Made by a program: the position numbers and the translations under genes. Shown one piece after another: positions 13,115 to 20,285 of a stretch of 20,285 nucleotides of DNA (within the stretch, counting starts at the first letter, position 1; each line of letters opens with the position of its first letter). This stretch comes from a virus, in the IMG/VR virus record IMGVR_UViG_3300049735_000356, positions 1 through 20,285 of that record, one strand, 5' to 3'. The notes beneath the pieces were generated by a model. It saw nothing but the letters and a program-made list of their open reading frames with translations. It had not been told where the DNA came from and searched no databases.

Positions 13115-13712
13115 TATATATGATTTTATTGTAGAGCCTGTTGGCGAAAGATACAATAACTCTATTAAAGTTAATGACACTAATTTAATTCTTAATTCAA
13201 AAATAGAATCTTTTAAGTTTATTAATAAAATTGCAAAAGTAATAAGCGTACCTTTAGCGTATAAAACGTCTATAAAATCTAATGATGAAATTATAATTCA
13301 TCATAATGTATTTAGAAGATATTACGATATTAGAGGTAAAGAAAAAAACAGTAGCAAATATTTTAAAGACAACTTATATTTTTGTCAGCCGGATCAAATT
13401 TATCTTGTTAAAAAAAATAATAAATGGGTTGCATTTAATGATCGTTGTTTTGTTAAGCCTATTGTAAATAAAAGCGATTTAAAGCCAGGAAAAACCTCAG
13501 CCCTTATTGGAATACTTAAATATGGTAATGATTCTTTAAAAGCACTTGAAATTAGCCCAGGTGATGTAGTAGGCTTCACGCCTAACAGCGAGTGGGAGTT
13601 TATAATAGAAAATGAACTTCTATATTGCATGAAATCTAATGATATTGTTATTAAATATGGAAGTAAAGAAAACAAAAGAGAATATAATCCAAGCTGGGCA
13701 AAAAGCAGTTGA
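13107..13712 (+). CDS. Tandem GroES-like (Cpn10-fold) protein, putative second co-chaperonin
   Basis: A 201-aa protein that I read as two fused GroES-like barrels. Half 1: FIVEPVGERYNN (7-18), a loop with NLIL (26-29) like the GroES mobile-loop IVL, INKIAKVISVP (39-49), SNDEIIIHHNVFR (58-70, equivalent to VGDIVIFND) and DNLYFCQPDQIYLV (88-101, equivalent to EEVLIMSESDILAIV). Half 2: NDRCFVKPIV (111-120), ALIGILKYGN (132-141), SPGDVVGFTPN (150-160) and NELLYCMKSNDIVIKYG (169-185). The parallel LYFCQ..QI and LYCMK..DI strands show the internal repeat. Chloroplast Cpn20 is a known tandem Cpn10. Half 2 has only a short, non-hydrophobic loop. It lies directly before the small terminase, whose start overlaps it by 56 bases. 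The co-chaperonin role is inference; a head-associated beta-barrel is the main alternative. Confidence 0.65.
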   Translation: MNSIYDFIVEPVGERYNNSIKVNDTNLILNSKIESFKFINKIAKVISVPLAYKTSIKSNDEIIIHHNVFRRYYDIRGKEKNSSKYFKDNLYFCQPDQIYLVKKNNKWVAFNDRCFVKPIVNKSDLKPGKTSALIGILKYGNDSLKALEISPGDVVGFTPNSEWEFIIENELLYCMKSNDIVIKYGSKENKREYNPSWAKSS

Positions 13713-13923
13713 AGAATTAATTAAAATTGCAAAAGAAGCAATTGTTGACTCTGAAGATGATATTTCTGCGGATAGATTAAAAAATGCTGCTGCTACTAAA
13801 AAACTTGCAATATTTGACGCGTTTGAAATACTATCAAGAATTGAACAAGAAAAAAGTTTATTAGAAGATACTGATAGCGCTAAAAAACAATTTGGAGGAT
13901 TTGCTGAAAAAAGATCTAAATAA
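13657..13923 (+). CDS. terS: Small terminase subunit-like protein
   Basis: An 88-aa helical protein immediately upstream of the large terminase, overlapping it by one base (TAATG). The sequence NIIQAGQKAVEELIKIAKEA, DISADRLKNAAATKKLAIFD, AFEILSRIEQEK and the C-terminal GGFAEKRSK matches the short TerS-type proteins that precede terL in many marine phages (my recollection). TerS recognises the packaging site and regulates the large-subunit ATPase. I prefer ATG 13657 to the in-frame ATG 13639, which would add only MILLLN and a longer overlap with the previous gene. The protein is much shorter than typical TerS (about 130-180 aa), so it may lack a separate DNA-binding domain. Context gives most of the confidence. 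Confidence 0.72.
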   Translation: MEVKKTKENIIQAGQKAVEELIKIAKEAIVDSEDDISADRLKNAAATKKLAIFDAFEILSRIEQEKSLLEDTDSAKKQFGGFAEKRSK

Positions 13924-16142
13924 TGTATACCCAAAGTTTATATTATATTGATAAAACTCATATTAAACCTAAAACAATTAAAAAAAATAATAGGTATAAA
14001 AAATGGGAATATGGTTACAATGAAGATTACGATGTAGTTGTTATAAGTAAAACAGGCAAAATTGGTGAAATATATGATATTCAAGGATTAAAAATTGCAC
14101 TCCCACTTATAGAAGAATGTTATAAAAGATCTTCTACAGAAACAAAACAATATTGGGAAAAATTTGAATATCCAAATCAATTAAAAAAAATAAAATCAGT
14201 TTTTGAATGGGAAAAATACCCAGATAATTTTAAAGAAAACTGGTATGATTATATAGATAATGAGTTTAAGCGCAGGGAAAATGGATTTAGTTTTTATAAT
14301 AAAGGCGTTAGCACTTATATTACTGGGTCTCATTATATGTATTTACAATGGACCAAAATTGATGTTGGGGCGGCCGAATTTAGAGAATCTAACAGATTGT
14401 TTTATATATTTTGGGAGGCCTGCAAAGCAGACTACAGATGTTATGGCATATGCTATCTTAAAAATAGACGGTCTGGCTTTAGCTTCATGGCATCCTCAGA
14501 AACTGTTAATCAAGCCACTATCTCTAGTGACTCAAGATTTGGAATATTATCAAAGACGGGAGCGGACGCAAAAAAAATGTTTACCGACAAAGTTGTGCCA
14601 ATATCGACCAACTATCCTTTCTTTTTCAAGCCCGTACAAGACGGAATGGATCGCCCCAAGACAGAGCTTGCTTATAGAGTACCTGCCTCAAAGCTAACTC
14701 GACGCAAGATAGAAATAGGCGAGGAATTATCAGACATTGATGGGCTTGATACAACTATCGACTGGAAGAATACAGGCGATAACTCTTATGACGGAGAAAA
14801 ATTAATTCTATTAGTGCACGACGAATCTGGTAAATGGGAAAGACCCGATAATATAATTAATAACTGGAGAGTTACAAAAACAACTTTACGTTTAGGAAGT
14901 AGAGTAGTAGGTAAATGTATGATGGGCTCTACCTCAAATGCATTAGATAAAGGTGGAGAAAATTTTAAAAAAATATATGAAGGATCCGATGTTACTAAAA
15001 GAAACGCCAATGGTCAGACTAGCTCAGGACTATATTCTTTGTTTATACCTATGGAGTGGAATTACGAAGGATTCCTTGATATGTATGGATTACCTGTATT
15101 CAACACTCCCAAAAAACCGGTCCAAAGCATTGATAAAACAAAAATAGCAATTGGTGTTATTGATTATTGGAATAATGAAGTTGAAGGTTTAAAACAAGAT
15201 CAAGACTCTTTAAATGAATTTTATAGACAATTTCCAAGAACAATACAGCATGCTTTTAGAGATGAAACCAAACAATCTTTATTTAATTTAGTTAAAATTT
15301 ACGAACAAATAGATTATATTGAAGATATAAAATATAGTAGCTTAGTAACAAAAGGTAATTTCCAATGGGAAAATGGAGTAAAAGATAGTAAAGTTATTTT
15401 TATGCCAAACCGTCAAGGAAGATTTTATATTACTTGGACGCCCCCATTTCATCTACAAAATAATATAATACTTAAGAATAATTTAAAGTATCCTGGAAAT
15501 GAGCATTTAGGTGCATTTGGATGTGACAGTTATGATATTTCAGGAACAGTAGACGGTAGAGGATCTAAGGGAGCATTGCATGGGCTAACAAAATTTAGTT
15601 TAGAAGATGCGCCTGCTAATCAATTTTTTTTAGAATATATATCAAGACCTGATAATGCCGAAATATTTTTTGAAGATGTTTTAATGTCATTAGTTTTTTA
15701 TGGTATGCCTATATTAGCAGAAAATAATAAGCCTAGATTATTATATTATTTAAAAAGAAGAGGATACCGAGGGTATTCTATGAACAGACCTGATAAAATT
15801 TATAATAAATTATCAGTAACAGAAAAAGAAGTAGGAGGAGTCCCTAACTCAAGCGAAGATATGAAGCAGGCTCATGCTGCTGCGATTGAATCTTATATAG
15901 ATGAACACATTGGAGTAAAAGATCAGAGTTGCGGGAACATGTATTTTATGAGAACTCTTAATGATTGGTCTAAATTTAATTTAAATAATAGAACTAAGCA
16001 TGATGCTTCTATAAGTTCTGGATTAGCTATAATGGCTTGTAATAAAAATAAATATGCTCCAGTAGCTAAAAAAATATTTCAACCTATGAACTTGCAGATT
16101 AGAAAATATAACAACGAAGGGATTACATCAAAAATAATTTAA
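13923..16142 (+). CDS. terL: Terminase large subunit (packaging ATPase/nuclease)
   Basis: A 739-aa packaging motor that pumps DNA into the prohead and cuts the concatemer. A deviant Walker A lies at YLKNRRSGFSF (178-188), with an Arg/Lys-rich loop in place of GxxGxGKT as in many phage terminases. Walker B with catalytic Glu is LILLVHDES (294-302). The coupling motif is GSTSNALDKGG (335-345). The C-terminal RNase H-like nuclease shows FGCDSYD (D535), FFEDVLMS (E584/D585) and KHDASISSGLA (D694). The N-terminal extension of about 175 residues before Walker A is long. Bases about 14470-14790, between Walker A and B, are much richer in G+C than the rest of the gene. It starts in a TAATG overlap with terS and is followed by the portal after four bases. 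Confidence 0.93.
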   Translation: MYTQSLYYIDKTHIKPKTIKKNNRYKKWEYGYNEDYDVVVISKTGKIGEIYDIQGLKIALPLIEECYKRSSTETKQYWEKFEYPNQLKKIKSVFEWEKYPDNFKENWYDYIDNEFKRRENGFSFYNKGVSTYITGSHYMYLQWTKIDVGAAEFRESNRLFYIFWEACKADYRCYGICYLKNRRSGFSFMASSETVNQATISSDSRFGILSKTGADAKKMFTDKVVPISTNYPFFFKPVQDGMDRPKTELAYRVPASKLTRRKIEIGEELSDIDGLDTTIDWKNTGDNSYDGEKLILLVHDESGKWERPDNIINNWRVTKTTLRLGSRVVGKCMMGSTSNALDKGGENFKKIYEGSDVTKRNANGQTSSGLYSLFIPMEWNYEGFLDMYGLPVFNTPKKPVQSIDKTKIAIGVIDYWNNEVEGLKQDQDSLNEFYRQFPRTIQHAFRDETKQSLFNLVKIYEQIDYIEDIKYSSLVTKGNFQWENGVKDSKVIFMPNRQGRFYITWTPPFHLQNNIILKNNLKYPGNEHLGAFGCDSYDISGTVDGRGSKGALHGLTKFSLEDAPANQFFLEYISRPDNAEIFFEDVLMSLVFYGMPILAENNKPRLLYYLKRRGYRGYSMNRPDKIYNKLSVTEKEVGGVPNSSEDMKQAHAAAIESYIDEHIGVKDQSCGNMYFMRTLNDWSKFNLNNRTKHDASISSGLAIMACNKNKYAPVAKKIFQPMNLQIRKYNNEGITSKII

Positions 16143-16146
16143 ATAG

Positions 16147-18561
16147 ATGATTTACACGAATTACAATAGTTCTTTTCCGGACCAAGTAGTATCTGATGAA
16201 GTTAAAAATAGTTACGACTATGGTTTACAAGTTGGACAAGCTATTGAAAATGAATGGTTTAGGCAAGATACAGGAGGAGACAGATATTTACAAAATTTTC
16301 AAAATTATCATAACTTAAGGTTATATGCCCGAGGCGAGCAATCAGTACAAAAATATAAAGATGAATTATCAATAAATGGTGATTTATCTTATTTAAATTT
16401 AGATTGGAAAATAGTTCCAATTATACCTAAGTTTGTAAATATTGTAGTAAACGGTATGACTGAAAAAGGCTATGAAGTAAAAGCTTATGCAACCGACCCG
16501 TTTGCGACCGAAGAAAGAACTCAATTTGCTTTTAACGCTTTAAGAGATATTCAGAACAGAGAGTATATAGAAGAGTTAAATAAAGCAACAGGCCAAAACT
16601 TTTTTGCTAGTTCTCAGCCAGATAAATTGCCGGCATCAAAAGAAGAATTAGATGTAATGCTTCAAACAGACTATAAACAAAGCATAGAAATAGCGGAAGA
16701 AGAAGCTATAAGTAATGTTTTTGATTTTAATAAATATGATGAAATTAAAAGACGTATTGCATATGATTTAGTAGTTTTAGGTATTGGAGCTTCAAAAACA
16801 AATTTTAATTTATCAGAAGGCGTTAAAGTAGAGTATGTAGATCCTGCCGCTTTAGTTTATTCTTATACTGAAGATCCTAACTTTGAAGATATTTATTATG
16901 TTGGCGAAGTTAAAAATTTAAATCTTTCAGAACTTAAAAGACAATTTCCTTATTTAACAGATGCGGATTTAGAAGAAGTACAAAAATACAGAGGGCCAAG
17001 TAATTATAGCAACTATGTAAGAAACTATAATGGTCAAACTGATAATAATTTAGTATCTGTTTTATTTTTTGAATATAAAACTTATAATAATCAAGTTTTT
17101 AAATTAAAATATACTGAACAGGGACTAGAAAAAATATTAGAAAAGCCTGATACTTTTAATCCGCCGGCAAGTGATAATTTTGAAAGAATAAGTAGGAGCA
17201 TTGAAGTTTTATATACAGGAGCTAAAATATTAGGTATGCCAAAAATATTAAATTGGCAGATGGCTGAAAATATGACCAGGCCCTATGGGGATATTACTAA
17301 AGTAAATATGAATTATTCTTTATCAGCTCCTAGAATGTATAAAGGTCGTGTTACTTCATTAGTCGAAAAATGTACTACGTTTGCGGACATGATACAGTTA
17401 ACTCATTTAAAATTACAACAAGTGTTGTCTCGTGTTGTTCCCGACGGAGTATATTTAGATATGGACGGCTTAGCAGAAGTAGACTTAGGTAATGGAACTA
17501 ACTATAATCCAGCGGAAGCATTAAATATGTATTTCCAAACTGGTAGTATTGTAGGTAGATCATTAACGCAAGAAGGAGATATGAATAGAGGAAAAGTTCC
17601 AATACAGGAATTACAGTCTTCTAACGGTATGGCAAAAATACAATCTCTTATTACTACTTACCAGTATTATTTGCAAATGATTCGAGATGCTACGGGGCTA
17701 AATGAAGCAAGAGATGCAAGTACCCCTGATAAAAATGCTTTAGTTGGATTACAAAAATTAGCCGCTGCTAATTCTAATACAGCTACACGACATGTACTTA
17801 AAGCTTTGATGTTTATTACAGTTAAAACGGCTGAAAAAGTAGGGTTAAGAATTAACGACGCTTTAAATTTTCCCTTAACAAAACAAGCATTATTAAGTAG
17901 TATAAATACATTTAATGTAAGCACGTTACAAGAAATAGAACAATTAGATATACATAATTTTGGAATATTTTTAGAATTAGAACCTGATGCAGAAGAGCAG
18001 GCACAATTAGAACAAAATATACAAGTTTCTTTAAAACAAGACGCCATTAATCTTGAAGATGCTATTGATATTAGAGAAATTAGAAATATTAAATTAGCTA
18101 ATCAGGTTTTAAAATTAAGAAGAGTAAGAAGACAAGAACAAAAACAAGCTGCTCAGCTTGCTAATATACAAGCACAAGGGCAAGCTAATGCGCAAGCATC
18201 AGAGGCTGCCGCGCTATCAGAAGTTCAAAAGCAACAGGCGTTAGCTGAAACTAAAGTACAAATTGAAAAAGCTAAAACAGATTTTGAAATTAATAAAATG
18301 GAGCAAGAAGCTTTAATTAAAAAACAATTGATGGCAGAAGAGTTTGAATATAAAATGAAGCTTGCCCAAATAGAAGTAGAAGCACGCGCAGCAGAAGAAA
18401 AAGAAATAGAAGATAGAAAAGATAAACGTGTCAGAATTCAAGGCACACAGCAATCTGAACTTATAGATCAAAGAAAAAATGATTTATTACCAATAGATTT
18501 TGAATCTGCTGGGAATGATACATTAGGCGGTTTTGGACTTGAACAGTTTGAGCCGAGGTAA
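16147..18561 (+). CDS. Portal protein with long C-terminal coiled coil
   Basis: An 804-aa protein between terminase and scaffold, the canonical portal position. The portal forms the dodecameric ring through which DNA enters and leaves the head. Supporting features are the N-terminal region leading into DWKIVPIIPKFVNIVVNGMT (87-106), the wing/clip-like central region, and GVYLDMDGLAEVDLGNG. The conserved helical segment RDATGLNEARDASTPDKNAL is typical of large portals (a TG...R.AS.....A motif). Residues about 663-765 form a long Gln/Ala/Glu/Lys-rich coiled coil that would project as the barrel inside the head, ending in a short tail. The length and architecture resemble portals of Bacteroidetes phages including crAss-like viruses; this comparison is from memory. 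Confidence 0.85.
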   Translation: MIYTNYNSSFPDQVVSDEVKNSYDYGLQVGQAIENEWFRQDTGGDRYLQNFQNYHNLRLYARGEQSVQKYKDELSINGDLSYLNLDWKIVPIIPKFVNIVVNGMTEKGYEVKAYATDPFATEERTQFAFNALRDIQNREYIEELNKATGQNFFASSQPDKLPASKEELDVMLQTDYKQSIEIAEEEAISNVFDFNKYDEIKRRIAYDLVVLGIGASKTNFNLSEGVKVEYVDPAALVYSYTEDPNFEDIYYVGEVKNLNLSELKRQFPYLTDADLEEVQKYRGPSNYSNYVRNYNGQTDNNLVSVLFFEYKTYNNQVFKLKYTEQGLEKILEKPDTFNPPASDNFERISRSIEVLYTGAKILGMPKILNWQMAENMTRPYGDITKVNMNYSLSAPRMYKGRVTSLVEKCTTFADMIQLTHLKLQQVLSRVVPDGVYLDMDGLAEVDLGNGTNYNPAEALNMYFQTGSIVGRSLTQEGDMNRGKVPIQELQSSNGMAKIQSLITTYQYYLQMIRDATGLNEARDASTPDKNALVGLQKLAAANSNTATRHVLKALMFITVKTAEKVGLRINDALNFPLTKQALLSSINTFNVSTLQEIEQLDIHNFGIFLELEPDAEEQAQLEQNIQVSLKQDAINLEDAIDIREIRNIKLANQVLKLRRVRRQEQKQAAQLANIQAQGQANAQASEAAALSEVQKQQALAETKVQIEKAKTDFEINKMEQEALIKKQLMAEEFEYKMKLAQIEVEARAAEEKEIEDRKDKRVRIQGTQQSELIDQRKNDLLPIDFESAGNDTLGGFGLEQFEPR

Positions 18562-18592
18562 TTTTTATTAATTAATTTTATATTATTATATT
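18562..18592 (+). promoter_or_regulatory. A/T-only leader before the scaffold gene
   Basis: All 31 bases between the portal stop and ATG 18593 are A or T, with no Shine-Dalgarno motif. An A/T-only stretch of this length could hold a promoter -10 element or a ribosome-entry leader. A specific promoter cannot be assigned. Confidence 0.35.
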
Positions 18593-19813
18593 ATGTCAAC
18601 AGAAGTAAAACAAGAAGGGGAATTTAAAATAAAAAGCCCTTCAAAGCCAAAAAAATTAGTAGACGAAAACAAAATTGTAAAAGTTGAACTTAAAGACCCA
18701 AAACCAATAGAGGAAATACCGTCTGACGTTACAAAAGTTACAATAAAAAATAACACAGAAGACGATGCCGTTTCAACACAAAAGACAGATGATAGCGATG
18801 CTATTGTCAAAGAATCCGAAAACAGTAAAAACAGCGAAGGAGTGGCTGAAGAAATACGGGCCTCCGAAGAAACAATAGATTCTCCTTTAAAATTAGTAGA
18901 AGAAGATACAAAAGAAGCTGTAATTGAAGAAAAAGAACCGGCACAAAAAATTGAACAAAAATTAGATAGTACAGAAAAAGAAATAATAAAAGAAGAATTA
19001 CCTGAAGGTGTAGAAAGTCTTTTAAAATTTATGAAAGAAACCGGAGGTAATGTTCAAGACTATGCAAGATTAAATGCAGATTATTCTGCAGTTGACAATA
19101 ACACACTATTAAGAGAATATTACAATAAAACAAAACCTCATTTAGATTCTGAGGATATAAACTTAATATTAGATGAGTTTACATGGGATGAAGAAGTAGA
19201 CGAGGATAGAGATATACGCAAGAAAAAAATTGCGTTTAAAGAAGAGGTTGCAAAAGCCAAAAACTTTTTAGAAGACACTAAGAGTAAATATTACGAGGAA
19301 ATAAAATTACGTCCTGGAGTTACTCAAGAACAACAAAAAGCAATGGATTTTTTCAATCGCTATAATAAAGAAGAGCAAGATAGAAAGCTTTATGTAGAAC
19401 AGTTTCATAAAACTACTGATGATTATTTTTCTAAAAATTTCGAAGGTTTCGATTTTAATATAGGAGAAAAAAAATTTAAATACAGTATAAAAGATCCTGT
19501 TTCTACCGGTAACAGCCAGAAAGATTTAACTGAATTCGTTAAGACGTTCTTAAATGAAAACGGTGATTTACAAGACCCTGGAAGTTATCATAAAGCTGTT
19601 TATACCGCTAGAAATACTGACCAAATTGCAAATCATTTCTACGAGCAAGGCCGTGCTGATGCTATAAAAGATCAAATTGCAAAATCAAAAAATATAACTA
19701 CTGAGCCCCGCAAAACTGCAAGTGGTGAAGTGTTTATAAATGGATTAAAGGTTAGAGCTATAAGCGGAGGCGATTCTACTAAATTGAAAGTAAAAACAAA
19801 AAAATTTAACTAA
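18593..19813 (+). CDS. Scaffold-like acidic head assembly protein
   Basis: A 406-aa hydrophilic protein between portal and capsid genes. The first ~135 residues are highly charged, Glu/Lys/Asp/Thr-rich and probably disordered. A conserved helical core follows: PEGVESLLKFMKETGGNVQD (137-156), NADYSAVDNNTLLREYY and TKPHLDSEDINLILDEFTWD. A long charged helix with KSKYYEEIKLRPGV comes next. The C-terminal part (ASGEVFINGLKVRAISGGDS, then KLKVKTKKFN) is basic and could bind the capsid protein. Position, acidity and predicted helicity fit a scaffolding protein, which templates prohead assembly and is then expelled or degraded. No protease motif is visible in it. The leader is A/T-only. Confidence 0.72.
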   Translation: MSTEVKQEGEFKIKSPSKPKKLVDENKIVKVELKDPKPIEEIPSDVTKVTIKNNTEDDAVSTQKTDDSDAIVKESENSKNSEGVAEEIRASEETIDSPLKLVEEDTKEAVIEEKEPAQKIEQKLDSTEKEIIKEELPEGVESLLKFMKETGGNVQDYARLNADYSAVDNNTLLREYYNKTKPHLDSEDINLILDEFTWDEEVDEDRDIRKKKIAFKEEVAKAKNFLEDTKSKYYEEIKLRPGVTQEQQKAMDFFNRYNKEEQDRKLYVEQFHKTTDDYFSKNFEGFDFNIGEKKFKYSIKDPVSTGNSQKDLTEFVKTFLNENGDLQDPGSYHKAVYTARNTDQIANHFYEQGRADAIKDQIAKSKNITTEPRKTASGEVFINGLKVRAISGGDSTKLKVKTKKFN

Positions 19814-19829
19814 TTAAAAATTAAAAAAA

Positions 19830-20285
19830 ATGGCAAATGTTTCTCCTGCCTTTGGCCCGATTAAGCCGAGTCAAAAGCAACAGGTGCTTGTTGACAATTA
19901 CCTAAGTTTTACTGATGGTACTAATGATTTTGCTCAACAATATTTACCTGAAATTTATGAACAAGAAGTCGAAAGATATGGTAATAGAACCTTATCTGGC
20001 TTTTTAAGAATGGTTGGCGCTGAAATGCCAATGACTTCTGATCAAGTTGTTTGGTCAGAACAAAACAGATTACATATTGCATATGAACCTGTTACTTGCG
20101 CTAGTAATGCAACACTTACTTTTGTGTTAGATGCTACTGCGGGTAAAGACTTTGTTGCTAATGTTATTTCTGCGAACGATACTTTAGTTGTTATGGACCC
20201 TGCAACAGGTGAAGAGCTAAAAGTATTTGTTGAAACAAGTGTTGATACATCAGCTACATTAGCTACTATTACAGTAAAACCTTAT
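19830..20285 (+). CDS. Major capsid protein, 3' end cut by window
   Basis: The ATG follows the A-rich leader ttaaaaattaaaaaaa, and the frame stays open for 152 codons to the window end. The N-terminus MANVSPAFGPIKPSQKQQVL leads into FAQQYLPEIYEQEVERYGNR, TLSGFLRMVGAEMPMTSDQV and VWSEQNRLHIAY. The segment YGNRTLSGFLRMVGAE..M.SDQV.WSEQ.RLHI is one I associate with major capsid proteins of phages infecting Bacteroidetes. Its position directly after the scaffold-like gene agrees. An HK97-type fold is expected for this family, but the window ends before the core folds can be judged. It is the most abundant likely client of the phage chaperonins. Confidence 0.82.
   Translation, partial: MANVSPAFGPIKPSQKQQVLVDNYLSFTDGTNDFAQQYLPEIYEQEVERYGNRTLSGFLRMVGAEMPMTSDQVVWSEQNRLHIAYEPVTCASNATLTFVLDATAGKDFVANVISANDTLVVMDPATGEELKVFVETSVDTSATLATITVKPY

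Noticed and set aside
13639-13656. ATG 13639 as start of the small terminase
   Set aside because: It would add MILLLN encoded within the previous gene. ATG 13657 begins where the TerS-like helix starts. Either remains possible.
14260-14697. A 145-codon open frame in the +1 frame inside terL
   Set aside because: It lies wholly inside a gene with clear terminase motifs in the other frame, shows no protein-like pattern of its own, and coincides with the GC-rich block where stop codons are rarer.
1-20285. tRNA genes, CRISPR arrays, insertion sequences, attachment sites or Rho-independent terminators
   Set aside because: Spacers are too short and A/T-rich for these, and I saw no cloverleaf, regular spaced repeats, transposase motifs or GC-rich hairpin followed by a T run.

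Overview
This window is part of a tailed-phage (Caudoviricetes-type) genome. It is almost fully coding, every gene is on the + strand, and spacers are mostly under 50 bases. Several neighbours overlap as TAATG or ATGA. The small genes are AT-rich, and leaders before start codons are A/T-only or A-rich with no Shine-Dalgarno motif (for example before 2322, 7274, 12636, 18593 and 19830). That pattern is typical of Bacteroidetes and their phages, so a Bacteroidetes (flavobacterial-type) host is my inference. No tRNA, CRISPR, insertion sequence or integrase is visible.

Layout: (1) 2-6488 holds three consecutive fibre or adhesin genes (the first cut by the window edge). They are built of recombining modules: a shared SATGTP..LRGDNTW motif, an in-frame 351-bp tandem duplication, and a trimeric-autotransporter-like head-repeat block. 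(2) 6503-7246 has a two-TM/coiled-coil membrane protein and a small conserved-type protein. (3) 7274-9071 is a chaperonin operon: a GroEL with intact ATPase motifs, overlapping by 17 bases a GroES with a canonical mobile loop. The order is groEL-groES, the reverse of bacterial groESL. (4) 9068-13114 is a run of small genes: a winged-helix candidate, small membrane and basic proteins, a CGC-motif peptide, an HExxH mini-peptidase candidate, a 3TM holin, and hypotheticals. (5) 13107-13712 encodes a 201-aa protein that I read as two fused GroES-like barrels. (6) 13657-20285 is the packaging and head module in classical order: small terminase, large terminase, portal, scaffold-like acidic protein, and the start of the major capsid protein.

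The most interesting system is the phage chaperonin set. The GroEL lacks about 14 residues exactly in the equatorial loop that carries the E. coli inter-ring contacts and has no GGM tail. The GroES lacks the roof hairpin, as T4 gp31 does. A possible tandem co-chaperonin sits beside the terminase. Together they suggest a virus-specific, possibly single-ring, folding machine serving capsid or fibre assembly. Assignments rest on reading motifs by eye and recalled family knowledge; no search was run.
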